NCBI GenBank assembly: GCA_947683625.1
Contig: CANTUR010000242.1
Span: 310,001 to 374,000, forward strand
Source: Mallotus nudiflorus
Taxonomy: Eukaryota > Streptophyta > Magnoliopsida > Malpighiales > Euphorbiaceae
DNA length: 64,000 nucleotides
Reading direction: 5' to 3'
In this document: piece by piece, positions 46,500-57,540 of the stretch
How the letters are laid out: every line of letters starts with the position of its first letter
Position numbering within the stretch: position 1 is the stretch's first letter
Notes under the pieces: model-generated
What the model saw: only the letters and a program-made list of their open reading frames with translations
What the model was told of the DNA's origin: nothing
Database searches by the model: none
Translations under genes and position numbers: made by a program

Positions 46500-47431
46500 A
46501 TGTCAAGTCATGTGCGTTAAATATATCAATCCACTAACTAAACTCTTAAATTACTTCTGATTTGCTTCTTTAACTCCATCCTCTTGCTGTAATTTTTTAT
46601 TCACGTTCATTGGAGTAGCCACCATCTTACAATTGGACATGTTGAATTTCTTTAGCAAGTCTGTAGCATACTTCTTCTAAGAAATGAACATCCTAGCTTC
46701 ATCTTGTATAATTTCTAGTCCAAGAAAAAAGCGCAGCAATCCCAGGGCTGTCATTTCAAAGCTGCTCATTATTTTGAACTTGAACTCTTTTACAAGTGCT
46801 GAACTTGTCCCCATGTAGATTATATCATCTATATATAAGCACATTATCATGAAGTCAGCAACACCTAGTTTCTTCAAATAGAGATTAGACACATTTTCAC
46901 ACCTCATAAAGCCATTTTAATGAAAGTATGCATCAATTTTACTGTACTAGACCCTTAGAGCCTATTTAAACCATAAAGGGCTTTTCATAGGTTGTATACT
47001 TTTTCTTCTTTCCTGTTGATCATAAAACCTTCTGGTTGGGAGACATAAATTTCTTTTTCAAGCTCACCATTCAAAAATGCTAATTTTACATCTAATTGGT
47101 ACACCTTCCATTTGAGTTAAGCTGCTAATGCCAAGACTAATCTGGTTGTTTCAAATCATGCTATAGGAGAAAACATCTCCTTATAGTCGATTCCTTATTG
47201 TTGAGAGTAGCCTTTTACTACCAACCATGCCTTATGCTTTTGAACACTTCCATATGCATTAAGCTTTATCTTGAATATCCACTTTAAGCCTATTGCATTC
47301 TTTCCATTAGGCAAGTCTGTCAACTCCCATGTTGAGTTCCTTTCAATGGACATGAGTTCTTCTTTCATTGCCTTCTTCCACTTTTCTCTTTCTGTTGCCT
47401 CTTCATAAGTTGAAGGATCTAGAACTAGCAA
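46500..47431 (-). pseudogene. Copia reverse transcriptase
   Basis: 47431-47195 encodes the RT start (EATEREKWKKAMKEELMSIE, STWELTDLPNGKNAIGLKWI, VVKGYSQQ). A stop follows, then broken frames with VYQLDVKLAFLNGEL, and 46907-46677 with MCLYIDDIIYMGTSSALVKE holding the YIDD catalytic box, then FFLGLEI. The catalytic residues are present but the frame has at least four interruptions. Confidence 0.85.
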
Positions 47432-48508
47432 AGCAAATTCATCTAATTCATGTATCTCCCTTAATGATTTTAATTTATGTGGTAGTGTCTCCTCTGAAGA
47501 GTCACTTGTTGAGTTGCTAGTGTTTGGGCTAGCATTTATTGTAGTTATTGGGCTGCACTCAATTGGAGTGGAAATTGGTGAATTAGCTAAAGTTGAATTT
47601 GAGTTTTCTTTAACTAATGGAACTTGTGACTAATCTTCCTCGCTTGAACTTCCTCCATTCCAATCCCAACCTGCTTTCTCATTAAATATTACATTTCTAC
47701 TAACAATTATCTTGCCAGTATTGGGATTATACAACTTGTATGATTTGGATTTAGAACAATAACCAATAAAAATACATTTTACTAATTTTTTATCTAATTT
47801 TTTGTGATTTTAAAAATCAACTAAAGCATAAGCAATAGAACCAAACACTTTTAAATGGCTTACAATGGGTTTGGTCCCTTTCCATGCTTCATATGGAGTT
47901 TAATTCTTAACCGCTTTTATAGGGGAAATATTTAGCAAGTACACTAATGTTGCTACTGCTTACACCCAATATGAATTTGGAAGACCTTTCCCTTTTAATA
48001 GACTTCTTAGCATCTCCACCACTGTTCTATTTTTGCATTCTGCCACCCCATTTTGCTCTAGAGTATATGGTGATGTCAGCTCCCTTTAAATGCCATTCTC
48101 CTCATAAAATTGATTGAATTCTTTTGAAAGAAACTCACCACCTCTGTCTGTGTAAAGTACTTTTATACTCTTGCCACTTTGCTTCTCAACCAATGCTTTA
48201 AATTTTCTAAAATTCTCAAATGTTTGTAACTTAAATTTCAAAAAATATACCTAACTCATTTTGTTGAAGTCATCCGTAAACAAAAGAAAGTAGTAACTTC
48301 CTCCAAATGATTTTATATTCATGGGACAACATAAGTCCGCATGAACTAGTTCAAGACATGTTGCAGCTCTCCATGCCTTCCCACTAGGAAATGACTTCCT
48401 CATATGCTTGTCATAAATGCATCCTTCACATAAATCAATTGTTTGAATTTTTGGTAAACCATAAACCATACCTTTCCTTTCAAGTAATTGCAGTCTTTTC
48501 ATATTCAA
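47432..48508 (-). pseudogene. Copia integrase
   Basis: The zinc-binding and pre-integrase part is at 48508-48251 (CEGCIYDKHMRKSFPSGKAW; HADLCCPM; YYFLLFTDD with a core aspartate). The rest of the core follows down to about 47650 in frames with stops. A low-complexity serine-rich stretch (47640-47460) leads into RT. Confidence 0.78.
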
Positions 48509-49020
48509 GTGTCCATATCAAAGGTGCCATAGCTTGGATTCATTTTGTTCTCTAGCAACCAAAGTAAACACTTCCACAGTGGAGACATCAAGTGGAAACA
48601 TTCTATTCTTTGTCATTTGAACATTTGCAATCACTTGGCCTGATTGTTTATTCTAATGACACATGCTTCATCATCAAATAGAATAGAGTACCCACTAACA
48701 AGCAACTGCCCAACACTCAACAAATTATGTGCTAAATTAGGAGCAAATTGAACATCATATAAAAGCTTTGTTTTACCTTGGCTAGCTGTAATGGTCACAG
48801 TTCCTTTCCCTTCAACCAATATCCTTATCATCTCCCAATGTGACCTTCCTTTTTTTGGCTTTCATCAATCTCCTTAAAAAGTGACATCTTGCCTATCATA
48901 CACTTGGAACACCCACTATCTATAAATGATACTCCACTATGTGTGTCAATTGTGTTATTATGTGCCATAAATAATTTGCTTTCTCCATTAACTTCTTCTA
49001 CATAATTCACCTTTCTACCT
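48509..49020 (-). pseudogene. Copia protease
   Basis: 49010-48828 reads NTIDTHSGVSFIDSGCSKCM, with the active-site D-S-G. 48831-48631 continues in another frame: GKGTVTITASQGKTKLL, then DVQFAPNLAHNLLSVGQLL. A frameshift at about 48830 splits the domain. Confidence 0.82.
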
Positions 49021-49870
49021 TTAAACCAGCAATCAGCTTTTACGTGCCCTATTTTTCTGCAATTGTAACACTGGATGCTGCCTCTATTATTGGATTTTTG
49101 ATCAAACCATCTACCTCTTCCTTTGTCATGGCTAACATTATTTCCTCGAAATCCTCCTCTGCCTCTTCCTCGACCTGCTGCTCTTTCATGTTCCTTTAAG
49201 CCTTGACTTTTATTTGAAACACCTTTTCTTCACTCTTTTCCTCTATTCTATTGATTCTTACTTCATGTGAATGTAGAGAACCCATCAACTCATCAAATGA
49301 ATAAGTTGACAAATTTTTGGACTCCTCAATATCTGCAACCATATGGTCAAATTTAGGAGTTAAACTCCTCAACACTTTCGTGACAACTGTCCTCTTTGAG
49401 ACCTCCTCTCTATAGGACCTCAATTGATTGACAATTGCTACTACTTTTGTCAAAAAATCCTGCACTGATTCACCATTCTTCATGTGCAAATTATGAAATT
49501 CATTATTAAGTGTTTGCAACTGCACTATGACCACTATAGATGAGCCATGAAATGCTAGCCACAAGTTTGCCCATGCCTCTTTTGCGGTTGAGGCTGCTAC
49601 AATTTTTGAAAAAATTGATTCATGGACTGCTTGTTGAATGAAGAACAAGGCTTTCGAATCTTTCTTTTTATTTTCCCTCAATCTATTCTCTTCATCTTAA
49701 TCAGTGTATCCATGCTCCACCAAGTCCCACAGCTTCTGAGACTTGAATAATGTTTTCATTTTAATGCTCTAAAATTCATAGTTGTCAGCTTTAAAGGTTG
49801 TCAAGGCTAGTTGGGCTATGCTAACTATATTATTGTTATTTGCCATGTAAAAATGCCCCAAAGTATAAAA
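49021..49870 (-). pseudogene. Copia gag with zinc knuckle
   Basis: 49681-49196 is an open stretch with EAWANLWLAFHGSS, the block KVLRSLTPKFDHMVADIEES and the segment LSTYSFDELMGSLHSHEVRI, the standard copia gag domain. Downstream, near 49075-49030, an intact zinc knuckle reads CYNCRKIGHVKADC. The start near 49845 (MANNNN-like) is separated by stops at about 49690. Confidence 0.82.
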
Positions 49871-49877
49871 GTAACCA

Positions 49878-49889
49878 TCTCTGATACCA
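49878..49889 (-). promoter_or_regulatory. Primer binding site of copia element
   Basis: The minus strand reads TGGTATCAGAGA, complementary to the 3' end of initiator tRNA-Met, three bases after the LTR end. Standard for plant copia elements. Confidence 0.88.
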
Positions 49890-49892
49890 TAA

Positions 49893-50186
49893 TGTTGATT
49901 TGAACAGAAAAATAGAGACTTATATAATTAAAGAAAATAAGGAGAGTTGAATTAAAAGAGCAGATGAGCTACTATTTATTTTACTCAATTCACTTAATTC
50001 AAACAAGATAAATAGCAGTGCCATTTTATAGGCTTATATATAACTGAAATGTAGAAAAATAAGCAACTAGCTAATATTTATTTCAGCACTAACAAGCACT
50101 TCCTAATAATCAACTAACAACTTAACTAATAATGAGAAGATATTACAGAAGTTTCCTTCAACAAGTTTTGGATCATATCTCCAATA
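49893..50186 (-). mobile_element. 5' LTR of copia element
   Basis: Homologous to 45589-45881 with few differences. Its outer end reads CCAATA on the plus strand where the partner has CTAACA. That is either two substitutions, or loss of the terminus with a CCAAT target duplication. Confidence 0.85.
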
Positions 50187-50480
50187 GGTTAGTTTTACCC
50201 TACTGATGACTGTGTTGCAATGGTAATTCAATTTAGTATGAGAGGAACTATTAATTCACATAATTGGTCATCGCGCTTGGTTGAAAAGCTAATGGCATGA
50301 AGCTACCATGCGCTGGATTATGATTGAACACCTCTAAGTCAGAATTTGGGCCAGAAGCAACACACTATCTGCCGCTCATTTGCTGACCAACAGTAAGGGC
50401 CATCTAGCCCCCAAAGGCACATGTCGTTCGCTAAGCCCTCGCAGTGGATGAGCCATAGAGGCCGCCTTAAAGTATAATTT
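50187..50480 (+). rRNA. Decayed 3'-end fragment of 26S (25S) rRNA gene
   Basis: The plus strand contains GGTTAGTTTTACCCTACTGA, then GAGAGGAAC, AATTGGTCATCGCGCTTGG, GCGCTGGATTATGA and CGCCTCTAAGTCAGAAT, ending GCCGCCTTAAAGTATAATTT. This is the conserved 3' part of plant 26S rRNA, about 290 bases, stopping about 150 bases short of the mature end. Differences from the conserved rRNA are mostly C-to-T or G-to-A, as expected for decay of methylated DNA. It is a non-functional fragment inside LINE 2, not an rDNA unit. Confidence 0.9.
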
Positions 50481-50486
50481 CCCACC

Positions 50487-51890
50487 CTCTTTGGTTGGAA
50501 GACAAGTAAGATTCCAAGGGATAGTAATTAAATTCTTCTCATGAATAGAACCAACTCATAAAAAATTCCTTATATAGCGTTCTATAAAAGAAAGCAAAGA
50601 TTGAGGCCATTTATAAATGGCAAAAGAATGCAACAAGGAACTTGTAATGATTGATTAGATAAGAGTCAAGCATCGAGCCATGGATAAAGATTTTCCTTTC
50701 CACTTTAAAAATTTATTACCAATTTTATCTGTGATAGGCTTAAGCCACTTTCTGCATGAAGCTCCTAAAAATAAAGGCACACCAAGATAGACAAAAGGCA
50801 AAGAACCTTTCCTTATATCAAGCACTTACTAAAGCTTGGAAATACAAGATGTAGAAATTGAAGCAACAAAACATATTTTAGATCTAGATCAATTCATAAA
50901 TTGGTTCAATATATGCCCATAAGTCTTAAAAATATCATCAATGGCTTTAAGATTTTAATAAGAAGTCTTCACAAAAAATAACGCATCATTGGCATACAAA
51001 TTATGAGTAGGAAAAAAATTATTCCTTGTATGAACCATGGGATTTAAAGCACCTTGAGCAACTTTTAAAGAAATCAAATGGCTAAGGAAATCCTCAGCAA
51101 GATAAAATAAAAAAGGTAGAAGAGGATCACCTTGTCTAACACCATGAGAGTAAGAGAAATGCCTATAAGCTTAGCCATTAATCAAAATTGACAATCTGGA
51201 AGAAGAGAAAATTGAAAGAATCCAATCTTAAAAATGCAAAGAAAACCCAAAAGCCTCTAAAACATCAAGTAAGAAATTTCAGTCAACAGTGTTAAAGGCT
51301 TTGCAATATCAATCTTTAGAGCCATATTACCTCCAAAGAAAGCTTTATTTAGCAAATTAACCACTTTAGAGGCACCAACAATGCAATTTAAAATTCTAAA
51401 GTTCTTGAGAAAATTGAATTGCTTGTGAGAAATAATTCGGATAGTAATAGAGGTAAGACAATCTACAAGAATATTGGTAATAACTTTCATAACAAAATTG
51501 CTTAAAACTATAGGGCAAAATTGCTTAATTACAATTGTACCATTCAGTGTAGTAAATGTATGCCAGTAAGAAAAAAGCTAGAAATAGCATACCCCTTTAT
51601 TCATTATGTCCCAGTATGTCTGATAAAAAAAATCCCAGTGTAGCCATCAGGACCTAGGGCGCTATGGGCATCCATATGAAAAATGGTATCCCTGATATCG
51701 TCATTTGTAGGACAATGAATAAGAGACAAGTTTTCAACATCTAAAACCATACAAGGCACAATGAAAGCAATGTTCAAATGCACCGAACTATTTGCCTTAA
51801 AAAGCCTTTGATAGAAATCCACAATGTATTGCTCTGTTGCATTTTTATCATTGGTTAAAATCCCATCCATAAGAATATGTAGTTTCTTTA
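50487..51890 (-). pseudogene. LINE 2, reverse transcriptase part
   Basis: 51870-51604 holds the RT N-terminal region (MDGILTNDKNATEQYIVDFY, then HSALGPDGYTGIFF, the SAPGPDG block of plant LINEs). 51490-51257 has ILVDCLTSITIRIISHKQF and GGNMALKIDIAKPL, where K-D-I-A-K is the first catalytic aspartate region. RT then continues through broken frames to 50487, ending PWNLTCLPTKEGG. The frame resumes exactly (GIGIK) at 45588. Many stops. Confidence 0.8.
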
Positions 51891-51894
51891 TTTG

Positions 51895-52204
51895 TTAATG
51901 TGATTTTCATTTTAACAGGCACATGCATTGAAATAGATATCTTTCATTATTAATACTAATTAATTTCTATGGACTTCCCGAATTCAATTCTATAGGGGAT
52001 GATAAATCAAATAAGGAAATATTTTTTTTTATATATATAGAATAGCTAGGACGAAAGGATTCGAACCTCTGAATAGCTAGACCAAAACCTGGTGCCTTAC
52101 CGCTTGGCCATGCCCCATTTGAATTTCTATTCAACACTAATAAAAACTCATATTGGTATTAGTTCTTTGTCAATTCCCACCAAATATCTGGGAAATATAT
52201 TAGC
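51895..52204 (-). other. Plastid-derived insert (NUPT) around trnQ
   Basis: The sequence from about 51895 to 52204 resembles the plastid region on both sides of trnQ-UUG, including spacer words such as GGGGATGATAAATCAAATAA and CCATTTGAATTTCTATTCAA. It interrupts LINE 2 between endonuclease and RT. The right border is uncertain; 52205-52310 is unassigned. A mitochondrial copy of the same plastid DNA is a possible source. Confidence 0.7.
52046..52117 (-). pseudogene. trnQ-UUG: trnQ-UUG pseudogene, plastid type
   Basis: A 72-base cloverleaf-length sequence begins TGGGGCATGGCCAAGCGG, has the anticodon context GGTTTTGGTCT (TTG) and the T-loop GGTTCGAATCC. It matches the plastid tRNA-Gln gene in length and order. 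Changes in the anticodon stem and acceptor end (CTAGC for CCCGC; GTCCTAGC at the 3' end) break pairing, so it is unlikely to be functional in the nucleus. Confidence 0.85.
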
Positions 52205-52319
52205 GCACAACCTAAGCCATATCTCTTCAAAGCATTGCCCAAGGCGATATTCACGAGAAGATGAATACCTTGCTTTGCTTTTGACCTTGTAAATTTTTTT
52301 TAAAAAAAAGGAAGTGTTT

Positions 52320-53179
52320 ATGATCACCTACAGCCAACCATTTAACCCTACTATGTTCCTTGTAAAAAATTTCTTGCTGCTTAAGCTAATTATCCAAGTC
52401 TGCATGATTTTGCAATTCTAGCTTATGAAGATCATCTAAACTTGCATGGTTAAAATTATCCTTAAGGCGACCAAAGACAATACAATACCAAATTTTCAAA
52501 TCAGCCTGTAGACGTTTCAATTTAGTGCCAAGAATTTACATGGGATGGATATTATCAATTAGAAGAGTCCAAGAATTGATAATAAAATTACAAAAAGTAA
52601 AGTGAGAAATCCACATAACCTGAAATATGAACCTAGAAATAATCCTGTCATGAAACTCACATTAAAGAAGCAATGGTGAGTGATTGGAATAATGTTTAAG
52701 AAGAATAGAATAAGTAATGACATTCCAATGATTAAAGAATTCTAAGTTCCCCAAGGCTCTATCTAGATGACTTTTTACCCTATAAACTCCATGCTGCCCA
52801 CTTGTCCAAGTACATTTAACACCACATGTAGAAATATTGTAGAGCAGACAATCATCAATGAATTGGCCAAATTCTCTATAAGGACCCAAACCTAGAGATT
52901 TCCAATGTTCTTATGAACACCTAGCACTACATTAAAGTCTCCAATCACACACTAAATAAAAGAAAAAAATTGGATAACTATAAAGGTCAGACCAAAGATT
53001 CATCCAATAATATCTACAAACACTAGCATAGACAAATGAAATCCTCTACAAAACATTATCCACTAAAACATCAATAGAAATATGTTGATCATGAATATGC
53101 AGAGATGAAATAGTAGGAAAGCCATGTTTGCCTAAAATCCAGATAGAGGGCAAAGAACGAACATTGCAAGCAAGTAAAG
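52320..53179 (-). pseudogene. LINE 2, endonuclease part
   Basis: The best block lies at 52889-52662: GPYREFGQFIDDCLLYNIST, KCTWTSGQHGVYRVKSHLDR, then ALGNLEFF and HYSNHSPLLL, the standard end of the plant LINE endonuclease with the conserved LDR and SDH-like (SNH) sites. The N-terminal part to 53170 is broken (LLACNVRSLPSIW). Below 52660 the linker toward RT includes KWLAVGDHK, the usual WLxxGDxN motif, near 52350. Element E is inserted at 53180. Confidence 0.78.
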
Positions 53180-55978
53180 TGTAATAACCATTGTTTTTAA
53201 ATTATTTTAATATAAAACAAGATATGCAGTGTTAATAAATTCAAAAGTTATGTTTAATTATTTTACTATTTTATTATTTTATGATTTATGATTATTATTT
53301 TACGTTAAATTATATTTTTCTATGTAAATATGTTATTTTAGAAACTTATTATATTAAACAATTAATTTACATTATTATTTCTATTACTATTATTTTTATT
53401 AAAATACATTATTTGTATTATTAATAAATTATTTAATGAGTATTGTTCATATTATTTCATTAGTATTATTTGTATTGTTATTATTTATTGTTAATTGTTT
53501 ATGTAAGTGTTATTTTATATGAGTTTATTTATTATGGTGGAGAATTGATTTAATATAGAATAATATTATAATATATAGTTTTAATATAAAGTATAATATA
53601 TAAATAAATACATTTAGAAATCAGGAAGCAAGCTTCCTTCTTCCCCGCCATCCTGAGCCCCTACCCTCATTGTGCCTCCCTGTTCTTCTCACTGGACTAC
53701 CTCTCACTACCACCAGCCACTGCCAACCTCTTCCTCCTTCTTCCCTCTCCCTCCCCGATGTCATCCAACCACCAGAAGCTCACTAAATTGCCTGAAGCTG
53801 TAGCGGCAGTAGGGAGAAGCTTCTCACCGTCGATCACTTTCTTGACCATTAAACTGAGCCATTCTAGTGTCGTTCGACTCTTGGAGCTCCGTGGAGGTCA
53901 AATCCGAGCTTGGTTCAAGTTCAATCTTCCATATTTGTGAGTTTTATTAAATTTTTGGTTTATGGCTATTAGGGTTTCCAATTTTTTTTAAGTTGAATCT
54001 AGGAAACTTCCTTCACTAACGTTGATCCTAATAGCTTAATCTTCCTAGAAATATTTTTGTTTTAATTTTTGGAATTTATTTTAATTTTTATGAATTTTTT
54101 ATTGTTTTATTATTATTTATTTAATTTTCATGAATTTTTTATTGTTTTATTATAATTTATTTAATTTTTGTAAATTAATTTAATTAATTATGAAATTGGT
54201 TAATTTCATCTTATTATATTGTAATTTCGGAATTTTTATTTAATTATTGTGAAATTAATTATATTTAGTGTTTTAATGTTTAAATATGCTATATTTTGAT
54301 ATTTTGAGGATATTTGTGAAAATTATTGAGTTTTAATATATTTTTATATTAAATGCATTTTGGTGGAATTGAGGACTTCGGTTGGGGAATTGTGTACTTT
54401 AGGGTCCCAACTGAAGTTCTTGTGAATTCTATTTTTAGAGGTATGTTTCCTTGTAGGACTGGCTCTACTTTTTAGTAGAGAGATGCCCATTTTATATAGG
54501 AGGTTTTGCCAAATTTTTGGTAGAATTCTTATAAAATGTGACATCGGGTCAATCCTAAAATTGTGTATTTGTCTAAGTTTTCTATCTTCCATTTGAGTCT
54601 TCTTTTAGAAATTCTTAGATCATTTGATTAGATGTATTCTAATTTTATTATTATTTTGTTGTCTAGTTACGCCGAGACCAGGGCCCGTTGAGCCAGCCTC
54701 GAGGAGTGAAAACTTATGAGTTGTTATTTTATGTATACATTGCATTTAAGAGGCATGTTTTAGCACATATACATGTTTTGATTTGTAATTATTCATAAAA
54801 TGTTTCATTAAATGCTTAAGTATATTTTAGGTGTAGTTTTGGTATATTTTGAAATAAATGCATATTATACTATTGATTTATACTTAAATTGTTTTTAAGT
54901 ATATTATTGGTTTACTTTTGGTATATTTCATGAATGATTTGAATTTATTTGACATATATATACTCAAAATATACTATATTTTAGGTATATTTATGGTATA
55001 TATATGGTTTATTTTATTATTACATGATATTATTTTGCATTATTTATTTCCTATATGAATGTTTTATTTTAAATGAAGGATATCGATAGAAAATGCTACC
55101 TAGTGGGCAGCACTAGGACCGTGTACATATCGGTGCGATAGATTTAGGGTTAAGTGAGAATTATTTGTGGAATTATGATTTGTTTGAGATTAATTGATTG
55201 ACTGATGATTTGAGATGTGATGTGATTGATAGTGTGATTTCTGGAGCTCGATTGACCTAATGTCTTGGGGCCAATCACATTGATAGTTAGACTGCTAGAG
55301 CTCGGTTAACTTAGTGTCTTGGGGCCAGTCTACTGTCCAAATGGAATAAGTGAAATAATTTAGAATTAAGTGAACCTATATGGCTAGAGATTTATTGTTA
55401 ATTGAGGTTGCGATTAAATAGGGTTCTATTTGATCCTTGAATCAAATAAACATTTTTTAGCATATATATATATATATAAATGATTTTTAGCATTTGTGTG
55501 AAATGCTTGTATATATATTTATTATATAGGGATGATTGATTGCATTTGACATTAGGAGATGCATGTATATATACTATAAAAATTCACTCAGTGAGGTCTG
55601 ACTCCCCTTAGTTGATTTTTTAAGAGATTCTTCTTCTTCAGACCTTAGCAGTAGGCCCATCCGTCAGATTTCTTCAGCCCCAGCTATTATGTGTAAATTA
55701 CTTACTTGATTTTATTTGTACTCTAGAAAACTGCAATAGTAGTCATGTTTGTATTTGTAGAATGATTTTTATATCAAAGACTTGTCTCTGAATATTGTAT
55801 GAATATTTTATCTTATGATATGACATATTATTTTTATATATTGCTTTAAGATTTTTATTATGGTGCTTATTTATTTTATTATTGCATGCTTTTATTTTTA
55901 AGGCTTGCTACGGGTTTCAAATTCGAAAGAATTTTCATTCCCTAGCTCCGGTTATGACTTTTGTTTTGGATCACGACA
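53180..55978 (+). mobile_element. 5' LTR of element E
   Basis: 2799 bp, TGTAATAACC to CACGACA. It contains a TATA-rich segment near 53590-53610, a GC-richer stretch from 53630 to 53940 with a 60-codon open frame of no known domain, and many TATATTTTRGGTATA-like words at 54830-55010. Homologous to 60990 onward up to about 55110. Confidence 0.85.
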
Positions 55979-55982
55979 AAGT

Positions 55983-55995
55983 TGGTATCGGAGCA
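55983..55995 (+). promoter_or_regulatory. Primer binding site of element E
   Basis: TGGTATCGGAGCA, four bases after the LTR end. One change from the usual TGGTATCAGAGC match to initiator tRNA-Met. Confidence 0.82.
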
Positions 55996-56179
55996 CAGTT
56001 TGTGTCTAGGCCTAAGTTGTTAAAGTTATGGCCCTAGGTTTTCAGAGTCTTATTTTCTTTGGAACTACTGCAGTTTAATTAGGTTCGAGTATGTCTTCAA
56101 TAAGTTTTCCTTGATTTTAGTATTTTCTTGTAATCGCTAATTGTCTATTTTTGTTTGAATATCTTTCTGTTTGTCTTTT

Positions 56180-57540
56180 TAGAATGCGGAGGTGAGCACG
56201 TGTTGCTCTATCAGTCGTTGAGGCCAAGGATGATGAGTCCTTTCAAGGTGAGATTTTATCTCCTGAGTTGCCAACAAGGCACATAGGTCATGGTAGAGGT
56301 AGACCTCGAGGAGCCACAGGTCATCGTAGATAGGGTGATCTATAAGATGAGGAACTTATAGAGCCTAAGTACTAGGATGCTCCTATACCTCCAGTTGCAC
56401 CACCAATTCAGCTTGTTTATCAGTACGGTATGTCTAACCTTGAGGTAGCACTATTTTACGCTAGAGTTGGTCGGATAGCCTTCGATGGGACTTCAAACCG
56501 ATTGGATTTTCTTCATGCCATTGAGAAGAGGACTCAGACTACTCACATCGAGTACTAGTGGATTATAATTGTTGAGCTGTCAGTTGAGGGACCAGCCTTG
56601 GATTGGTTTATTCAAATGATTCAGCCATACATGACAATGATGACTTGGGCTGAGTTCAGAGAGCGATTTATGAGGAGATTTTACCTAGAGCCACTCTGTA
56701 TGAGCTACAGACTTCGGCTAATGACTATATCTTGAGGTGACATATCTATTGAGGACTACACTAGAGAGTTCCTTCGACTAGGCAGATATGCAAAGGACTT
56801 GATGAGAGATCAGTATTTCACAGTCGCCACCTATGTTACTAGTCTGGGTTCTGCTTTTGCTAGGATGCCTACAGTAGGCCTTACTCTAGAGTTGGTGATA
56901 AAGTTGGCCAAGGAGATTGAACTGAGGCTATTCAAGTAAGGAGCTATGCCTAATTATTACCAATTAGGCACTCAGTTAGGAGGATTTTAGACTACTCCTT
57001 ATTTGAATTTTCATATTGGTTCGAGTAGTCAGCAGAGAGGCCCAGTACAGTAGAACTAGTGATAACAGTAGAGAGTACACAGGGGTAGTAGGCATGGTCG
57101 TGGTGGTCAGCGCAGACAGATTAGATTTAGGTCAGGTGCTTTAAGCAGCAGTAGTGGTCGCAGTTCTAGATCCGCAGCTAGTGTTTGCCAGACGTGTGGC
57201 AGAGTCCATCAGGGAATGTGTTTCATGGTGTTATTAACTTGCTTTCAATGCGAACAGATAGGACACTTTGCCAGGTCATGTCCCTATTCTAGTTTTCAGT
57301 CACAGTAATTACCACAGTTTCCACAGTAGTCGATCGCTAGTACAACACCAGTTCCTTTTCAGTTACCTCCAGAACATCACCTGAGTTTGACTCAATTAGT
57401 TGCTCAACAGGGACGTGGTAGAGGTACTAGATGAGGTGCTAGAGGTTTTAGCTAGGCTTCTACCAGTCAGCAAGGAGGTTGAGGTTAGGCCAGAGTTTTC
57501 CACCTTACTTAACAGGATGCTCAAGCATCTAATGTTGTCA
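56180..57540 (+). pseudogene. Gag of element E
   Basis: Reads from about 56184 (RRARVALSVVEAKDDESF-like start with a stop) through GRIAFDGTSNRLDFLHAIEK (about 56470), EGPALDWFIQMIQPYMTMMT, WAEFRERFMRRFY, then a glutamine-rich tail and a zinc knuckle CFQCEQIGHFARSC near 57242. The tail has many TAG codons in runs where CAG also occurs, consistent with glutamine codons mutated to stop. The zinc knuckle is intact. Confidence 0.8.

Larger units (their letters stand above)
45589..50186 (-). mobile_element. Ty1/copia retrotransposon
   Basis: Small LTRs (45589-45881 and 49893-50186, 293-294 bp), an initiator-methionine tRNA primer site and a polypurine tract enclose about 4 kb encoding gag, protease, integrase, RT and RNase H in the copia order. 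The coding strand is interrupted by stops and shifts at a moderate number of places. The LTRs are very similar, so this insertion is younger than its LINE host. Confidence 0.9.

Noticed and set aside
50187..50480. Start of an rDNA locus
   Set aside because: Only about 290 decayed bases are present, with LINE sequence directly on the right and a copia LTR on the left.
52046..52117. Functional nuclear tRNA-Gln gene
   Set aside because: The stems are broken and plastid spacer flanks both sides.
53758..53940. Small protein gene in the LTR of element E
   Set aside because: The frame is not kept in the matching part of the other LTR (61640-61830), and no domain is visible.
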